Shown here piece by piece: positions 1 to 9,214 of a stretch of 64,000 nucleotides of DNA. The notes beneath the pieces were generated by a model. The model was not told where the DNA came from, searched no databases, and saw only the letters and a program-made list of their open reading frames with translations. The stretch's first letter is position 1, and every line of letters starts with the position of its first letter. The DNA is from Muribaculaceae bacterium (GTDB taxonomy: Bacteria > Bacteroidota > Bacteroidia > Bacteroidales > Muribaculaceae), in assembly GCA_022509165.1 (NCBI GenBank), contig JAFLTT010000005.1, positions 124,001-188,000 of the forward strand. The letters run 5' to 3'. Both the position numbers and the translations under genes were made by a program.

Positions 1-337
1 GAAGAAGTACGAAAGTAACTACATCCACCTTCTCACTCTCCCGATTGATAAGTGAAAGAAGGCGGGGAGAATCCACACTTTCTATAAGTGCTGTCTTACC
101 AATTATGGGCCTCACCTTATTGGTCTGGAGATGACCGATGAAATGCCATCTAATATCTTGTGGGAGCACTTTCTGCTTTTCCAGAAATTCCTGCACACGA
201 CTTTCTCCGAAGATTCTCTGACCGGCATCATATGCCTCCATAATTAGAGAAGCAGGATGAAATTTGCTCACCGCCACTATCTCCACACCTTTGGGAACCA
301 ACTGGTGAAATTTCTTGATATTTTCAGCAATCTCCAT
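1..337 (-). CDS. YggS/PLPBP-family pyridoxal-phosphate-binding protein (5' part only)
   Basis: The first 112 codons are present; the rest lies beyond the left edge of the window. The family binds PLP as a monomeric TIM barrel and helps keep PLP and amino acid pools balanced; no firm enzymatic reaction is known. Family motifs are visible: the AVSK stretch with the PLP lysine at about residue 25, FGESRVQE near 43-50, and WHFIGHLQTNK near 63-73. It starts 28 bases after the DUF4494 gene ends and probably shares its transcript. Assignment to the family is firm. Confidence 0.9.
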   Translation of the reverse strand, partial: MEIAENIKKFHQLVPKGVEIVAVSKFHPASLIMEAYDAGQRIFGESRVQEFLEKQKVLPQDIRWHFIGHLQTNKVRPIIGKTALIESVDSPRLLSLINRESEKVDVVTFVLL

Positions 338-365
338 CTTAATTGCCGGTTATCTTTAGCGAATT

Positions 366-821
366 TTAGACTTCGATTTTCTCTTTAATTACCTCTACCT
401 GAAATGGGAAAACGTCCATGATAGGAGTCTCGGTTATGGAAGCAATTTCATAATCGGCCATCGTACCCTTCATTCCCTCCTCAAATTTTTTCAGAGCATC
501 GGGGAAATCCGATGCCTGGACGAGCATGAAATTTGCTGTTTTCTTCTCTACACCTGTCTTTTCATCAAGCGAGATGAAATTCACTTTTACCATGTAATAA
601 CGGTCACCACGGTCGTCGAAAAAAATTTCCGAGATTTTGGTTTTTTTCACAGCCGAGATGCTGAAATCTCCGGAAATGAAAGGTGTAATTTTCTCAATTA
701 TGCGGGCTTCCGCCTCTGTAAATGTCAGAGCATCTACTAAGTAAGGTTCATTCACTTTTTTCACGGCAGCCGATTCTGTCATACGTTCATACCGCACCTT
801 ACATTCAAACCATAAAGCCAT
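366..821 (-). CDS. DUF4494 domain-containing protein
   Basis: A 151-residue soluble protein without signal peptide or membrane segment. It matches the Bacteroidota DUF4494 family, recognised from its MALWFECKVRYE start and the central YYMVKVNFISLDEKTG region. The function is unknown. A TATCTTTG element (minus strand, about 844-851) lies 23 bases upstream of the start and is a plausible -7 box. The YggS-like gene follows closely, so the two are probably cotranscribed. Confidence 0.8.
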   Translation of the reverse strand: MALWFECKVRYERMTESAAVKKVNEPYLVDALTFTEAEARIIEKITPFISGDFSISAVKKTKISEIFFDDRGDRYYMVKVNFISLDEKTGVEKKTANFMLVQASDFPDALKKFEEGMKGTMADYEIASITETPIMDVFPFQVEVIKEKIEV

Positions 822-871
822 TTCGTATCCTTTAATTAATGAGCAAAGATAAGCATTTTTTTATTATTGGG

Positions 872-901
872 TTGCGTGTTAAAGAATAATTATTAATTTT
901 G
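872..901 (+). promoter_or_regulatory. Bacteroidota-type promoter of the cyd operon
   Basis: TTG at 872-874, a 19-base spacer, then TAATTTTG at 894-901 matches the Bacteroidota consensus (TTG, 19-20 bases, TAnnTTTG). The first codon of the DUF4492 gene is at 929, leaving a leader of about 20 bases. Confidence 0.75.
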
Positions 902-928
902 CCATAGGTTAAAAAAGAGGTAGCATAG

Positions 929-1153
929 ATGGCGGGATTTGCAACATTCACACGCAGAATCTGGGATTTGTATTACGACGGATTCCGCTCTATGACTGTA
1001 GGCAAGACATTATGGCTAATCATCCTTGTGAAGGTATTTATCTTCTTTGTGGTAATGAAGCTGCTGTTTTTCCCCAACCTACTGAAGACCAACTTCGACA
1101 CAGATGAAGAACGTGCCGAACACGTGAGAAGCGAACTACTCAATAAAAATTAA
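929..1153 (+). CDS. DUF4492 small membrane protein, first gene of the cyd operon
   Basis: A 74-residue protein with one hydrophobic segment (about residues 27-49) and a charged acidic tail. DUF4492 proteins are typically found directly upstream of cydA in Bacteroidota and Campylobacterota, so an accessory or assembly role for cytochrome bd is likely by context, but none is proven. It is the first gene after the promoter at 872-901 and ends 25 bases before cydA. Confidence 0.8.
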   Translation: MAGFATFTRRIWDLYYDGFRSMTVGKTLWLIILVKVFIFFVVMKLLFFPNLLKTNFDTDEERAEHVRSELLNKN

Positions 1154-1178
1154 TAAAACACTCTATACCTAAAAACTC

Positions 1179-2747
1179 ATGGACGATTTAATGACTGTGG
1201 TAGACTGGTCGCGATGGCAATTTGCTCTCACCGCTATCTATCATTGGCTTTTCGTTCCGCTCACTCTGGGTCTTTCACTCATTGTGGCAGTAATGGAAAG
1301 TATTTACGCAAAGACAAGATCGGAAAAATGGCTGGCCGCTACAAAGTTCTGGATGACCCTCTTCGGCATCAACTTTGCAATCGGTATCGCCACCGGTATA
1401 ATTCTGGAATTTGAATTCGGCACCAACTGGAGTAACTACTCATGGTTTGTGGGCGACATATTTGGAGCGCCTCTGGCTATAGAGGGCCTAGTAGCCTTCT
1501 TCATCGAGGCTACATTTGTGGCCGTGATGTTCTTCGGGTGGGGTAAGGTGAGCGAACGTTTCCACCTTGTGTCAACATGGATGACATGGTTCGGAGCCTC
1601 CGTTTCCGCCTTATGGATCCTTGTGGCTAATGCCTGGATGCAATATCCCGTAGGTATGGAATTCGACCCGGGACAGATGAGAAACGTGATGAATAATTTC
1701 TGGGAACTCTTCTCCGGTATCGCTATAAACAAATACCTCCATGCCGTATTCTCCGGATGGGCTCTCGCCGGCGTATTTGTGATTGGAGTAAGTGCCTGGT
1801 TCCTTTACAAGAAAAGGAATGCAGCCTTTGCTCAAAGATCAATAAAGGTAGGTGGTTGGGTTGGTCTCATCGGTCTTCTGCTTACCATGTGGACCGGCGA
1901 CGGATCAGCCGTAGAAGTAACCAAGCATCAGCCCATGAAGTTGGCAGCTATGGAAGGTCTTTACCATGGACATGAATCAGCCGGCATCGTAGCCGCCGGT
2001 ATTGTCAATCCCAACAAGACCTGGAACAACGCCGAAGATGAATACCTTTTCGATATCACAGTGCCTTACGGACTTTCCATTCTTGCAAAGCATGATCTGC
2101 ATGCTTACGTGCCTGGTATTGCAGATATCATCCAGGGATACACAATCAATGAGGCAGGTGATACTGTCAATACCGTGAGCTATGAAGAAAGAATACGTCA
2201 GGGTAAACTGGCCCATGAGGCTCTGAGGGCCTACGATATGGCCAGAGCTAACCAGGATGAGGTGGCCATGGCTAAAGCGGAATCTGAGTTGCGCGAATAT
2301 TACCCCTATTTTGGCTACGGGTATTTCGACAGTGTAGAAGAAGCCATCCCGCCGGTAGGTCTCACCTTCACTTCCTTCCGTATCATGGTGTTCCTTGGCA
2401 CCTATTTCCTCCTCTATTTCGTGGTGGCATTGTTCTGCGTATATAAAAATAACTGGCTTCATACTAAGAACTGGCTTCTTTGGATTCTGATGATAACAAT
2501 GCCATTGATGTGGGTTTGTTCGGAAGCCGGATGGGCAGTGGCAGAAGTAGGCCGACAGCCTTGGACAGTGCAAGACCTCTTGCCCACAAAGGCAGCCATC
2601 TCTGAAATTCAGGCCGGCTCTGTTATTCTTACCTTCTGGTTGTTTGCTCTGATATTCACAGTGCTGCTGGTAGCTGAAGTGAGCATCATGGTGAAACAGA
2701 TTAAAAAGAGATCGTTAACTAATTTGGAAATCGATTACGCGCATTAA
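1179..2747 (+). CDS. cydA: Cytochrome bd ubiquinol oxidase subunit I
   Basis: CydA (522 residues) carries the haems and the quinol site of cytochrome bd, the high-affinity oxygen reductase of the inner membrane. It lets nominal anaerobes respire trace oxygen. Visible motifs are the N-terminal WQFALTAIYHWLF with the haem-ligand histidine at about residue 22, the KHQPMKLAAMEG start of the Q-loop, and GRQPWTVQDLLPT near the C-terminus. Several membrane segments are obvious. The length is normal for Bacteroidales. It sits between DUF4492 and cydB (2-base gap), clearly one operon. Confidence 0.97.
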   Translation: MDDLMTVVDWSRWQFALTAIYHWLFVPLTLGLSLIVAVMESIYAKTRSEKWLAATKFWMTLFGINFAIGIATGIILEFEFGTNWSNYSWFVGDIFGAPLAIEGLVAFFIEATFVAVMFFGWGKVSERFHLVSTWMTWFGASVSALWILVANAWMQYPVGMEFDPGQMRNVMNNFWELFSGIAINKYLHAVFSGWALAGVFVIGVSAWFLYKKRNAAFAQRSIKVGGWVGLIGLLLTMWTGDGSAVEVTKHQPMKLAAMEGLYHGHESAGIVAAGIVNPNKTWNNAEDEYLFDITVPYGLSILAKHDLHAYVPGIADIIQGYTINEAGDTVNTVSYEERIRQGKLAHEALRAYDMARANQDEVAMAKAESELREYYPYFGYGYFDSVEEAIPPVGLTFTSFRIMVFLGTYFLLYFVVALFCVYKNNWLHTKNWLLWILMITMPLMWVCSEAGWAVAEVGRQPWTVQDLLPTKAAISEIQAGSVILTFWLFALIFTVLLVAEVSIMVKQIKKRSLTNLEIDYAH

Positions 2748-2749
2748 TT

Positions 2750-3901
2750 ATGGCTTTAGAATATTTTCAGAATTATTGGTGGTGTCTGATCTCAGTTCTG
2801 GGAGGACTCCTGGTATTCCTGCTTTTCGTGCAGGGTGGCCAATCGATGTTGCTCACGGCAGGCACTGATATGAGGCGCGCACTCATTGTGAATTCCATGG
2901 GAAGAAAATGGGAACTTACCTTCACCACATTGGTAGTGTTTGGTGGCGCCTTCTTCGCATCTTTCCCATTGTTTTATTCCACAAGCTTCGGAGGAGCTTA
3001 CTGGCTTTGGATTCTGATACTCTTTAGCTTCATAGTGCAGGCTGTGAGCTACGAGTATCGTAGCAAACCCGGTAATATATATGGCACCAAGACTTACGAC
3101 ACATTCTTGTTTATAAATGGCTGCGTGGGTTGTATTCTGCTTGGTGTGGCCGTGTCGATGATGTTCTTTGGAGCTGAATTCACCGTGACAAGAGGCAACC
3201 TTCTTGACACACATAGCCCGGTGATATCTAAATGGAGCCATTCACATGGCTTCGAGGCCATATTTAACTGGAAAAATCTTATTCTCGGAGTGGCTGTACT
3301 TTTCCTTGCACGAATGCAGAGCTGCCTCTATATGATGAATAATATTACCGACGACGATGCCTTCTTTGAGACATTGAAGAACAAGGCGCTTATCAATGGC
3401 GGTATATTCGTAGTCTTCTTCCTCTGGTTCCTCACCATGGTGTGCACCATCACAGGCTACGATGCCACCACCAACCATGATCTCACTGTCACCGCCACAG
3501 AAGAGCCTTACAAATATTTCCACAATTTCACACATCTATGGTGGACCGGAATGACTCTGGTGATAGGAGTGGTACTCGTGTTGTTCGGACTCCTGAAATC
3601 AGTATTCTCTCGTCATTTCACCAAAGGGATATGGTTTACCGGCACGGGAACTGTAATAGCTGTGGTGGCTTTATTCTGGGCAGCAGGTTATGGCAACACA
3701 GCATTTTATCCCTCACTTATCGATCCGGCCTCTTCACTTACTATACGTAATGCCTCTTCATCGGAATTCACCCTTAAGGCAATGAGCTATGTATCGATCG
3801 TGATACCATTTGTCTTAGGCTACATTGCTTATGTTTGGTGGAGTATGGACCATAAGAAACTGACACCTGAAGAACTGGAGACCACAACCCACAAATATTG
3901 A
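2750..3901 (+). CDS. cydB: Cytochrome bd ubiquinol oxidase subunit II
   Basis: CydB (383 residues) is the haem-free partner of CydA in the inner membrane. The start, FQNYWWCLISVLGGLLVF, the run of about eight hydrophobic segments and the position directly after cydA identify it. Its TGA stop shares one base with the ATG of the chromate transporter gene that follows (TGATG), which implies coupled translation. Confidence 0.96.
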   Translation: MALEYFQNYWWCLISVLGGLLVFLLFVQGGQSMLLTAGTDMRRALIVNSMGRKWELTFTTLVVFGGAFFASFPLFYSTSFGGAYWLWILILFSFIVQAVSYEYRSKPGNIYGTKTYDTFLFINGCVGCILLGVAVSMMFFGAEFTVTRGNLLDTHSPVISKWSHSHGFEAIFNWKNLILGVAVLFLARMQSCLYMMNNITDDDAFFETLKNKALINGGIFVVFFLWFLTMVCTITGYDATTNHDLTVTATEEPYKYFHNFTHLWWTGMTLVIGVVLVLFGLLKSVFSRHFTKGIWFTGTGTVIAVVALFWAAGYGNTAFYPSLIDPASSLTIRNASSSEFTLKAMSYVSIVIPFVLGYIAYVWWSMDHKKLTPEELETTTHKY

Positions 3902-4476
3902 TGGGACAGTATCTCACTCTGTTCTTTACATTTTTCAAAATCGGTGCCTTTACATTCGGTGGAGGCTGGGCCATGATTTCAATCATCGAGAGGGAAATTG
4001 TGGATAAACATCACTGGATAAAAAAAGAAGAATTCCTGGATCTGCTGGCTGTGGCCCAGTCGCTTCCGGGAATTCTGGCTGTTAATATAGCTACAGCGGT
4101 GGGAGATAAGATCGGTAAGACAAAAGGTAGTGTCACAGCAGCTGCCGGCACCATCCTGCCATCGTTTCTCATAATCCTGGCCATCGCTATTTTCCTTACT
4201 CCCGACATCATAAAGAATAACCGCTACATTTCTGCCATATTTATGGGAATACGACCCGCAGTGGTGGCTCTGATCATCGCTCCGGTCATCACATCTGCCA
4301 AGGCAGCCAAATTAAAATGGAAAACTGTATGGATACCATTTGTAGTGGCTCTGATGATATCGCTCGACCTGGGCTTGATATCCAATCCTATTTTCTTCAT
4401 TGTACTCGGAGGTCTGGGCGGTTTTTTGGCCTGGTGGTGGCCTCAGAAATATGGCAAGAGACATAAAAAGGCATGA
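3901..4476 (+). CDS. Chromate transporter family protein, first half
   Basis: A 191-residue membrane protein with the CHR-domain signature FTFGGGWAMISIIEREIV near residues 16-33. Long ChrA proteins have two CHR domains; here, as in many anaerobes, they are separate adjacent genes. Members export chromate in exchange for sulfate or act as anion antiporters; the true substrate here is unknown. I take the ATG at 3901; a TTG one codon earlier is also open. It overlaps the second half by four bases (ATGA). Confidence 0.88.
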   Translation: MGQYLTLFFTFFKIGAFTFGGGWAMISIIEREIVDKHHWIKKEEFLDLLAVAQSLPGILAVNIATAVGDKIGKTKGSVTAAAGTILPSFLIILAIAIFLTPDIIKNNRYISAIFMGIRPAVVALIIAPVITSAKAAKLKWKTVWIPFVVALMISLDLGLISNPIFFIVLGGLGGFLAWWWPQKYGKRHKKA

Positions 4477-5078
4477 ACATCTACTGGCAATTAATTTGGG
4501 CTTACGTTAAGATAGGTATCTTCGGATTCGGAGGTGGCTATGCCATGCTTTCACTTGTAGAGAAGAGTGTGGTATCGCCCGGATGGATATCCGAGACAAT
4601 GTTTACCGACATTGTTGCCATCTCCCAGATGACCCCAGGGCCTATCGGCATCAATTCAGCCACCTATATCGGGTATGTGGCCCCGGGAGAAGTTAATCCG
4701 GAATATACGGGAATCGGATGGTCGTTATTAGGATCTTGTGTTGCTACGCTGGCTGTGGTAATACCAAGTTTCATTTTGGTGCTATACAGCTCCCACTTCA
4801 TCCGTAAGCACAGCGAGAGTGGTGTGATAAAATCAATATTTTCCGGTCTGCGACCGGTTATCGTTGGTCTGATCGCATCGGCCGCCATCATGTTGATGAA
4901 TGCACCCAATTTCAATCCTCGGGGTATAAACTGGCAGCTTTGGACCAATGTGGGTATTTGTATCATTGCCTTCTGCCTTGCTTATTTCCCACTGAATATC
5001 AAAAAGAAGAAACTTAAGATGCATCCCATTTTTATAATTGTATTGGCCGGTGTGGCAGGACTGGTGCTCTACCTGTAA
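4473..5078 (+). CDS. Chromate transporter family protein, second half
   Basis: A 201-residue partner of the preceding gene, with the corresponding signature IFGFGGGYAMLSLVEKSVV near residues 17-35 and a MTPGPIGINSATYIGY segment typical of CHR domains. The two proteins presumably form a heterodimer in the inner membrane. Cotranscription with the cyd genes suggests a link to respiration or redox stress, but that is inference. Confidence 0.88.
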   Translation: MNIYWQLIWAYVKIGIFGFGGGYAMLSLVEKSVVSPGWISETMFTDIVAISQMTPGPIGINSATYIGYVAPGEVNPEYTGIGWSLLGSCVATLAVVIPSFILVLYSSHFIRKHSESGVIKSIFSGLRPVIVGLIASAAIMLMNAPNFNPRGINWQLWTNVGICIIAFCLAYFPLNIKKKKLKMHPIFIIVLAGVAGLVLYL

Positions 5079-5146
5079 GGAAGCCGTTTATATGTCTTAT
5101 ACTATACCAAGAAGAGTCGATCTTAAGTAATGAATGTATAACTAAG

Positions 5147-6490
5147 ATGGAATCAAAGATAGAGAAAGATTATGAGGAAGCATTAGAGTTTCTCTATAGC
5201 CAGCTTCCTATGTTTTCACGTACGGGAGCAGCAGCCTATAAACCCGGTCTGGATACAAGCATTGCCTTGTCAGGTTTCTTTGGCGACCCTCATAAAAAGT
5301 TCAAATCTATACATATCGGTGGCACCAACGGAAAAGGGAGTACATCGAGCATGATTGCTTCCGTACTCCAGTCGCAAGGATATAAAACCGGCTTATATAC
5401 ATCACCACATCTTATAGATTTCCGTGAGAGAATGAGAATCAACGGAAAGATGATACCAAAAGAGAAGGTAGTGGAATTTGTAAGAAACTGGCGAAATTCC
5501 AACTATGAGGGTCAACCTTCATTTTTTGAACTCACCATGATAATGGCTTTTAACTGGTTTGCCGAAGAAAATGTGGATTATGCAGTGATTGAGGTTGGAA
5601 TGGGTGGGCGTCTTGACTCGACCAACATCATAACTCCCCTATTGTCGGTAATTACAAACATTTCTCACGACCATAATCAGTTTTTAGGTGATACCTTGGA
5701 AAAGATTGCAATGGAAAAGGCTGGTATCATCAAACCAAAAATACCGGTGGTGATTGGGGAAACTCAGATGGAACCTGAAAAAGTGTTCCGGCATAAGGCT
5801 TTGGAAACTAATGCTCCTATTGTATTCGCCGATCAGGTTTCGGGGATTGAATGTTATTCTTCTCATGATGGATGGAGATACGATGGAGACAATTTCACGA
5901 TTACCCTTCCTTTAGGAGGTGATTATCAGAAAAAAAATCTGATCACCGTATTGGGAGCCATCAATGAATTGAGAAAACTTGGGATAGCAATAGAAGATAG
6001 GGCCATTCAAGACGGCATAGAGAATGTGACAACCCACACCGGCTTTTTGGGACGCTGGATGATAATTTCCCATGAACCTTTGACTATAGCAGATACCGGC
6101 CATAACATTGCAGGTATTTCTTATAATATCAGTCAGCTGTTGCGTAAAATTAAAGAGAGAGAGGGAGGAAAATTAAGGATTGTAATAGGATTTGTGGCCG
6201 ATAAAGCCATCGACAAGATATTGAAATTGCTCCCTAAACAAGCAGAGTATTACATCACCAATGCTCAGATACCCCGGGCCTTACCGGCAGAGAAACTTGC
6301 TGAAAAATTTGAGGAAGCGGGTCTTTCCGGCAGAACTTTTACCAATGTATGGGATGCCTATAATACGGCCAAAAAAGAAGCCTCCGTTTCAGATATCATC
6401 TTCATCGGAGGCTCTACATTCATTGTAGCTGATTTTCTTCATTATGCCGGTCTTTATGCCGGGCATGACTCTTCGACTGGTTGCTGCTGA
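5147..6490 (+). CDS. folC: Bifunctional folylpolyglutamate/dihydrofolate synthase
   Basis: This 447-residue Mur-ligase-family enzyme adds glutamate to dihydropteroate and to reduced folates using ATP. The P-loop GTNGKGSTSS (about residues 59-68) and the TGLYTSPHL motif are diagnostic, and GMGGRLDSTN follows. The start at 5147 gives a normal N-terminus (MESKIEKDYEEALEFLY). The last 71 bases overlap the 3' end of the convergent RNase G gene. Confidence 0.95.
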   Translation: MESKIEKDYEEALEFLYSQLPMFSRTGAAAYKPGLDTSIALSGFFGDPHKKFKSIHIGGTNGKGSTSSMIASVLQSQGYKTGLYTSPHLIDFRERMRINGKMIPKEKVVEFVRNWRNSNYEGQPSFFELTMIMAFNWFAEENVDYAVIEVGMGGRLDSTNIITPLLSVITNISHDHNQFLGDTLEKIAMEKAGIIKPKIPVVIGETQMEPEKVFRHKALETNAPIVFADQVSGIECYSSHDGWRYDGDNFTITLPLGGDYQKKNLITVLGAINELRKLGIAIEDRAIQDGIENVTTHTGFLGRWMIISHEPLTIADTGHNIAGISYNISQLLRKIKEREGGKLRIVIGFVADKAIDKILKLLPKQAEYYITNAQIPRALPAEKLAEKFEEAGLSGRTFTNVWDAYNTAKKEASVSDIIFIGGSTFIVADFLHYAGLYAGHDSSTGCC

Positions 6491-8054
6491 AATCGCTCTC
6501 TTCCTTAAGGTCTATCTCCTTGCCTTCACGGTCTATTACCTTATATTGAAGATAAGCAAGCGACTGGTCGGGCACTACTTTAAGGCCTCTGCCATATTTC
6601 CTGCGCCATTTTGAATATATCGACCTGAATCCTTTCTTTATATAAGCCTCCACAAAAGGATGAATATACATAGTGAATTTCTTCACCTGAAGAGTGTTTA
6701 CAAGGTAATCAAGTTTTTCATCCAATTTGTCGGTAAAAAGTAAAGAAGGCTCTATCTGCCCTTTGCCATAACAAGAGGGACAAGCCTCTGCTGTGGTGAT
6801 ATCCAGTGCAGGACGCACACGCTGACGTGTAATCTGCATGAGGCCGAATTTGCTCAATGGGAGTATGTTATGGCGAGCTCTGTCTTTAGCCATAATTTCC
6901 CGCATGTGTTCATAAAGAGCCTGGCGGTGTTCGGCCTTATTCATATCGATGAAATCAATCACTATGATGCCACCCATATCCCTGAGTCTCAATTGCCTGG
7001 CAATCTCATCCGCAGCCTTCAGATTTACATCCAGTGCATTTGATTCCTGGTCGCTGCTCTGCTTGCTTCGGTTGCCGCTGTTTACATCTATTACATGCAA
7101 GGCCTCTGTATGTTCTATTATTATATAGGCACCGCTCTTGAATGAAACAGTCTTTCCGAAGGAACTCTTGATCTGACGAGAAATGTTAAAATGGTCGAAT
7201 ATCGGAATTTCCTTCTGATAAAGTTTCACGATATCCTTCTTCTCCGGAGAGATCAACTCCACATATTTTTGAATCTGTGAAAACGCATCAGGATCGTTGA
7301 CATATACGTTTTCAAAATCTGTAGAGAAAATATCCCGGATGATGCTTACGGCCCTCGACTCCTCTTCATAAATAAGCATCGGAGGCTGGCTTCTCTGAAG
7401 TTTGGCTATTGAATCCTCGAAAGATTTCACTAATGCCCGCATCTCCTGATTGAGTTCCACGAATTTTTTATTTTCAGCAGAGGTACGGATAATTACACTA
7501 TATCCTTTAGGCTTTATACTACCTACGAGCTGGCGCAATCTTACCTTTTCTTCCGTCGATTTTATTTTCTGCGAAATAGAGATTTTATCGCCAAAAGGTA
7601 TAAGCACCAGGAAACGCCCTGTGAAAGATAATTCTGTGGTGAGACGCGGACCTTTTGAAGAAATTGGTTCCTTGGCAATCTGCACCAGGAGTTGCTGACC
7701 CGGCTGGAGCACATCTTGGATAGTTCCTAATTTGGGAATATCTTCCAGGGCTTTGAACTTTGAAATGGCAGGCACCTTTTTCTTGTCGGTCAAAGCCTCA
7801 CTGATATATGCCTTAAATGTGTTGAATTGAGGCCCCAGGTCCAGATAATGAAGAAAAGCGTCTTTTTCAAATCCCACATCTACAAATGCGGCATTAAGTC
7901 CGGGCATTATCTTCTTTACCTTAGCGAGGTAAAGGTCTCCTACTGCATAAGCCTGGTTACGGCTCTCTTTCTGGAGAGAAACGAGACGGCTGTCTTCAAG
8001 CAATGCAATGGAGATATCCTTCTGCTGGACATCGACTACTAATTCGCTTTTCAT
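6420..8054 (-). CDS. rng: Rne/Rng family ribonuclease (RNase G type)
   Basis: A 544-residue endoribonuclease that processes rRNA precursors and decays mRNA. It is of RNase G length, without the long disordered tail of E. coli RNase E. The N-terminal S1-like region is followed by the catalytic domain: HVIDVNSG near residues 320-327, then GGIIVIDFIDMN with the metal-binding aspartates. The zinc-link motif CPSCYGKG lies near residues 430-437. The 3' end overlaps folC convergently by 71 bases. Confidence 0.95.
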   Translation of the reverse strand: MKSELVVDVQQKDISIALLEDSRLVSLQKESRNQAYAVGDLYLAKVKKIMPGLNAAFVDVGFEKDAFLHYLDLGPQFNTFKAYISEALTDKKKVPAISKFKALEDIPKLGTIQDVLQPGQQLLVQIAKEPISSKGPRLTTELSFTGRFLVLIPFGDKISISQKIKSTEEKVRLRQLVGSIKPKGYSVIIRTSAENKKFVELNQEMRALVKSFEDSIAKLQRSQPPMLIYEEESRAVSIIRDIFSTDFENVYVNDPDAFSQIQKYVELISPEKKDIVKLYQKEIPIFDHFNISRQIKSSFGKTVSFKSGAYIIIEHTEALHVIDVNSGNRSKQSSDQESNALDVNLKAADEIARQLRLRDMGGIIVIDFIDMNKAEHRQALYEHMREIMAKDRARHNILPLSKFGLMQITRQRVRPALDITTAEACPSCYGKGQIEPSLLFTDKLDEKLDYLVNTLQVKKFTMYIHPFVEAYIKKGFRSIYSKWRRKYGRGLKVVPDQSLAYLQYKVIDREGKEIDLKEESDFSSNQSKSHARHKDRHNEENQLQ

Positions 8055-8099
8055 TATTAAGGTATTGAAATAAGAGGACGATACGTCCTATAAAAACTT

Positions 8100-8146
8100 G
8101 CAGACACAGCATGGGTGAAGAAATTCCCCACCCTTTCTATGTCTGC
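8100..8146 (-). terminator. Hairpin between the 29-residue gene and rng
   Basis: Inverted repeat GCAGACA (8100-8106) / TGTCTGC (8140-8146), with an inner GGGTG (8113-8117) / CACCC (8129-8133). On the minus strand it is followed by AAGTTTTTAT and lies between the small mS38-like gene and rng, so it may act as a terminator or attenuator. The plus strand also has a run of T after it. Confidence 0.5.
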
Positions 8147-8193
8147 CTATTTTTTTGCGGCCATTTGGGAATTGTCACTCCCCTTAGCCTTTC

Positions 8194-8283
8194 TCACTTC
8201 TTCTTATGACGATTCTTTCTCAGTCTTTTTTTTCGTTTGTGAGTGGCCATCTTGTGACCTTTCCTTTTCTTTCCGCTTGGCAT
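8194..8283 (-). CDS. 29-residue AURKAIP1/COX24 (mS38)-like basic protein
   Basis: A very short open frame encoding 29 residues, starting MPSGKKRKGHKM and ending in a lysine/arginine-rich tail (RLRKNRHKKK). About half of its residues are Lys or Arg. Bacteroidota carry a highly conserved tiny protein of this kind, classified with the AURKAIP1/COX24 domain; mS38 of mitochondrial ribosomes is the eukaryotic relative, so a ribosome-associated role is likely. It precedes rng on the same strand. It is easily missed by gene callers because of its length. Confidence 0.75.
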   Translation of the reverse strand: MPSGKKRKGHKMATHKRKKRLRKNRHKKK

Positions 8284-8437
8284 AATTGTATTGGTTTATG
8301 TTAATATATCCTTGCAGCCTTTTTATCGACCGCTTTTTCTCATTTTATCATTTTCACAGTGCAAATATCGTTATTTTTTTTGACTTACTGAAAGACCTTC
8401 TTAAAATTCCCCCTTTTATCATTAAATTTGCCTAAAC

Positions 8438-9214
8438 ATGCATAATTTTATGGACCATAACAGCCCTAAACAGATACACTGGATATTTTTCGATCTGGAT
8501 GACACACTATGGAATTTCTCGGCTAATTCGGCCGTGAGCCTAAACACTCTTTATGAAATTTCCCCTATCCTTAGAAAACTTTTCAAGTCTCCTTCTGAGT
8601 TTATCGACATATACCATAAACATAATTTCCTGCTTTGGGACCTTTACAGTCAGTGGAAAGTGACCACCCGAGAACTAAAAGTGGAAAGATGGAGGCGTAC
8701 ACTTGCCACACGCCAGTTTGAGGTGCTAACCGCTGTTTGTGAGGAACTTGAGAAGAATTATCTTGATATCCTCGCTAAAGGCACCGAAATGATACCGGGC
8801 GTAACAAAGATGCTGCAAAATCTTACAAAGAAATATCTGATAGCTGTCCTTTCCAACGGGTTTGCACGTACTCAATATAAAAAATTAGAAAATTCGGGTC
8901 TTGCCAGGTATGTGACACGTACCATCGTAAGTGATGAGATAGGCGTGAATAAACCTTCCAAAACTTTATTCGACTATGCCATTGAGGAAACGGGAGCACA
9001 AAGGCCCTATCTCATGGTAGGTGACCATCCGGTTACAGATGTCCTGGGGGCTCTCCGGGCAGGCTGGTATGCTATTTGGTACAATCCCCAGTCCAAGCCT
9101 CTTCCTTATACTGAAGAGGAATTAAGATCCCAGGGAATAGATCCATCCCGTCTTGTGGCTATAGTTAAAGATATGGATGAATTAGAAAGGACTATAGAGG
9201 ATTTTATGGGATAA
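8438..9214 (+). CDS. YjjG-family HAD hydrolase (noncanonical nucleotidase)
   Basis: A 258-residue HAD-superfamily phosphatase. Motif I is FFDLDDTLW (about residues 18-26), motif II is the LSNG segment, and motif IV is MVGDHPVTDVLGA. The sequence resembles YjjG, which dephosphorylates noncanonical pyrimidine nucleotides; the substrate here is not shown. A TAAATTTG -7 box at 8423-8430 lies only eight bases before this ATG, so the in-frame ATG at 8450 may be the real start. Confidence 0.88.
   Translation: MHNFMDHNSPKQIHWIFFDLDDTLWNFSANSAVSLNTLYEISPILRKLFKSPSEFIDIYHKHNFLLWDLYSQWKVTTRELKVERWRRTLATRQFEVLTAVCEELEKNYLDILAKGTEMIPGVTKMLQNLTKKYLIAVLSNGFARTQYKKLENSGLARYVTRTIVSDEIGVNKPSKTLFDYAIEETGAQRPYLMVGDHPVTDVLGALRAGWYAIWYNPQSKPLPYTEEELRSQGIDPSRLVAIVKDMDELERTIEDFMG

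Noticed and set aside
1977..2573. 198-codon frame antisense to cydA
   Set aside because: CydA motifs are intact on the other strand; the antisense frame has no plausible domain.
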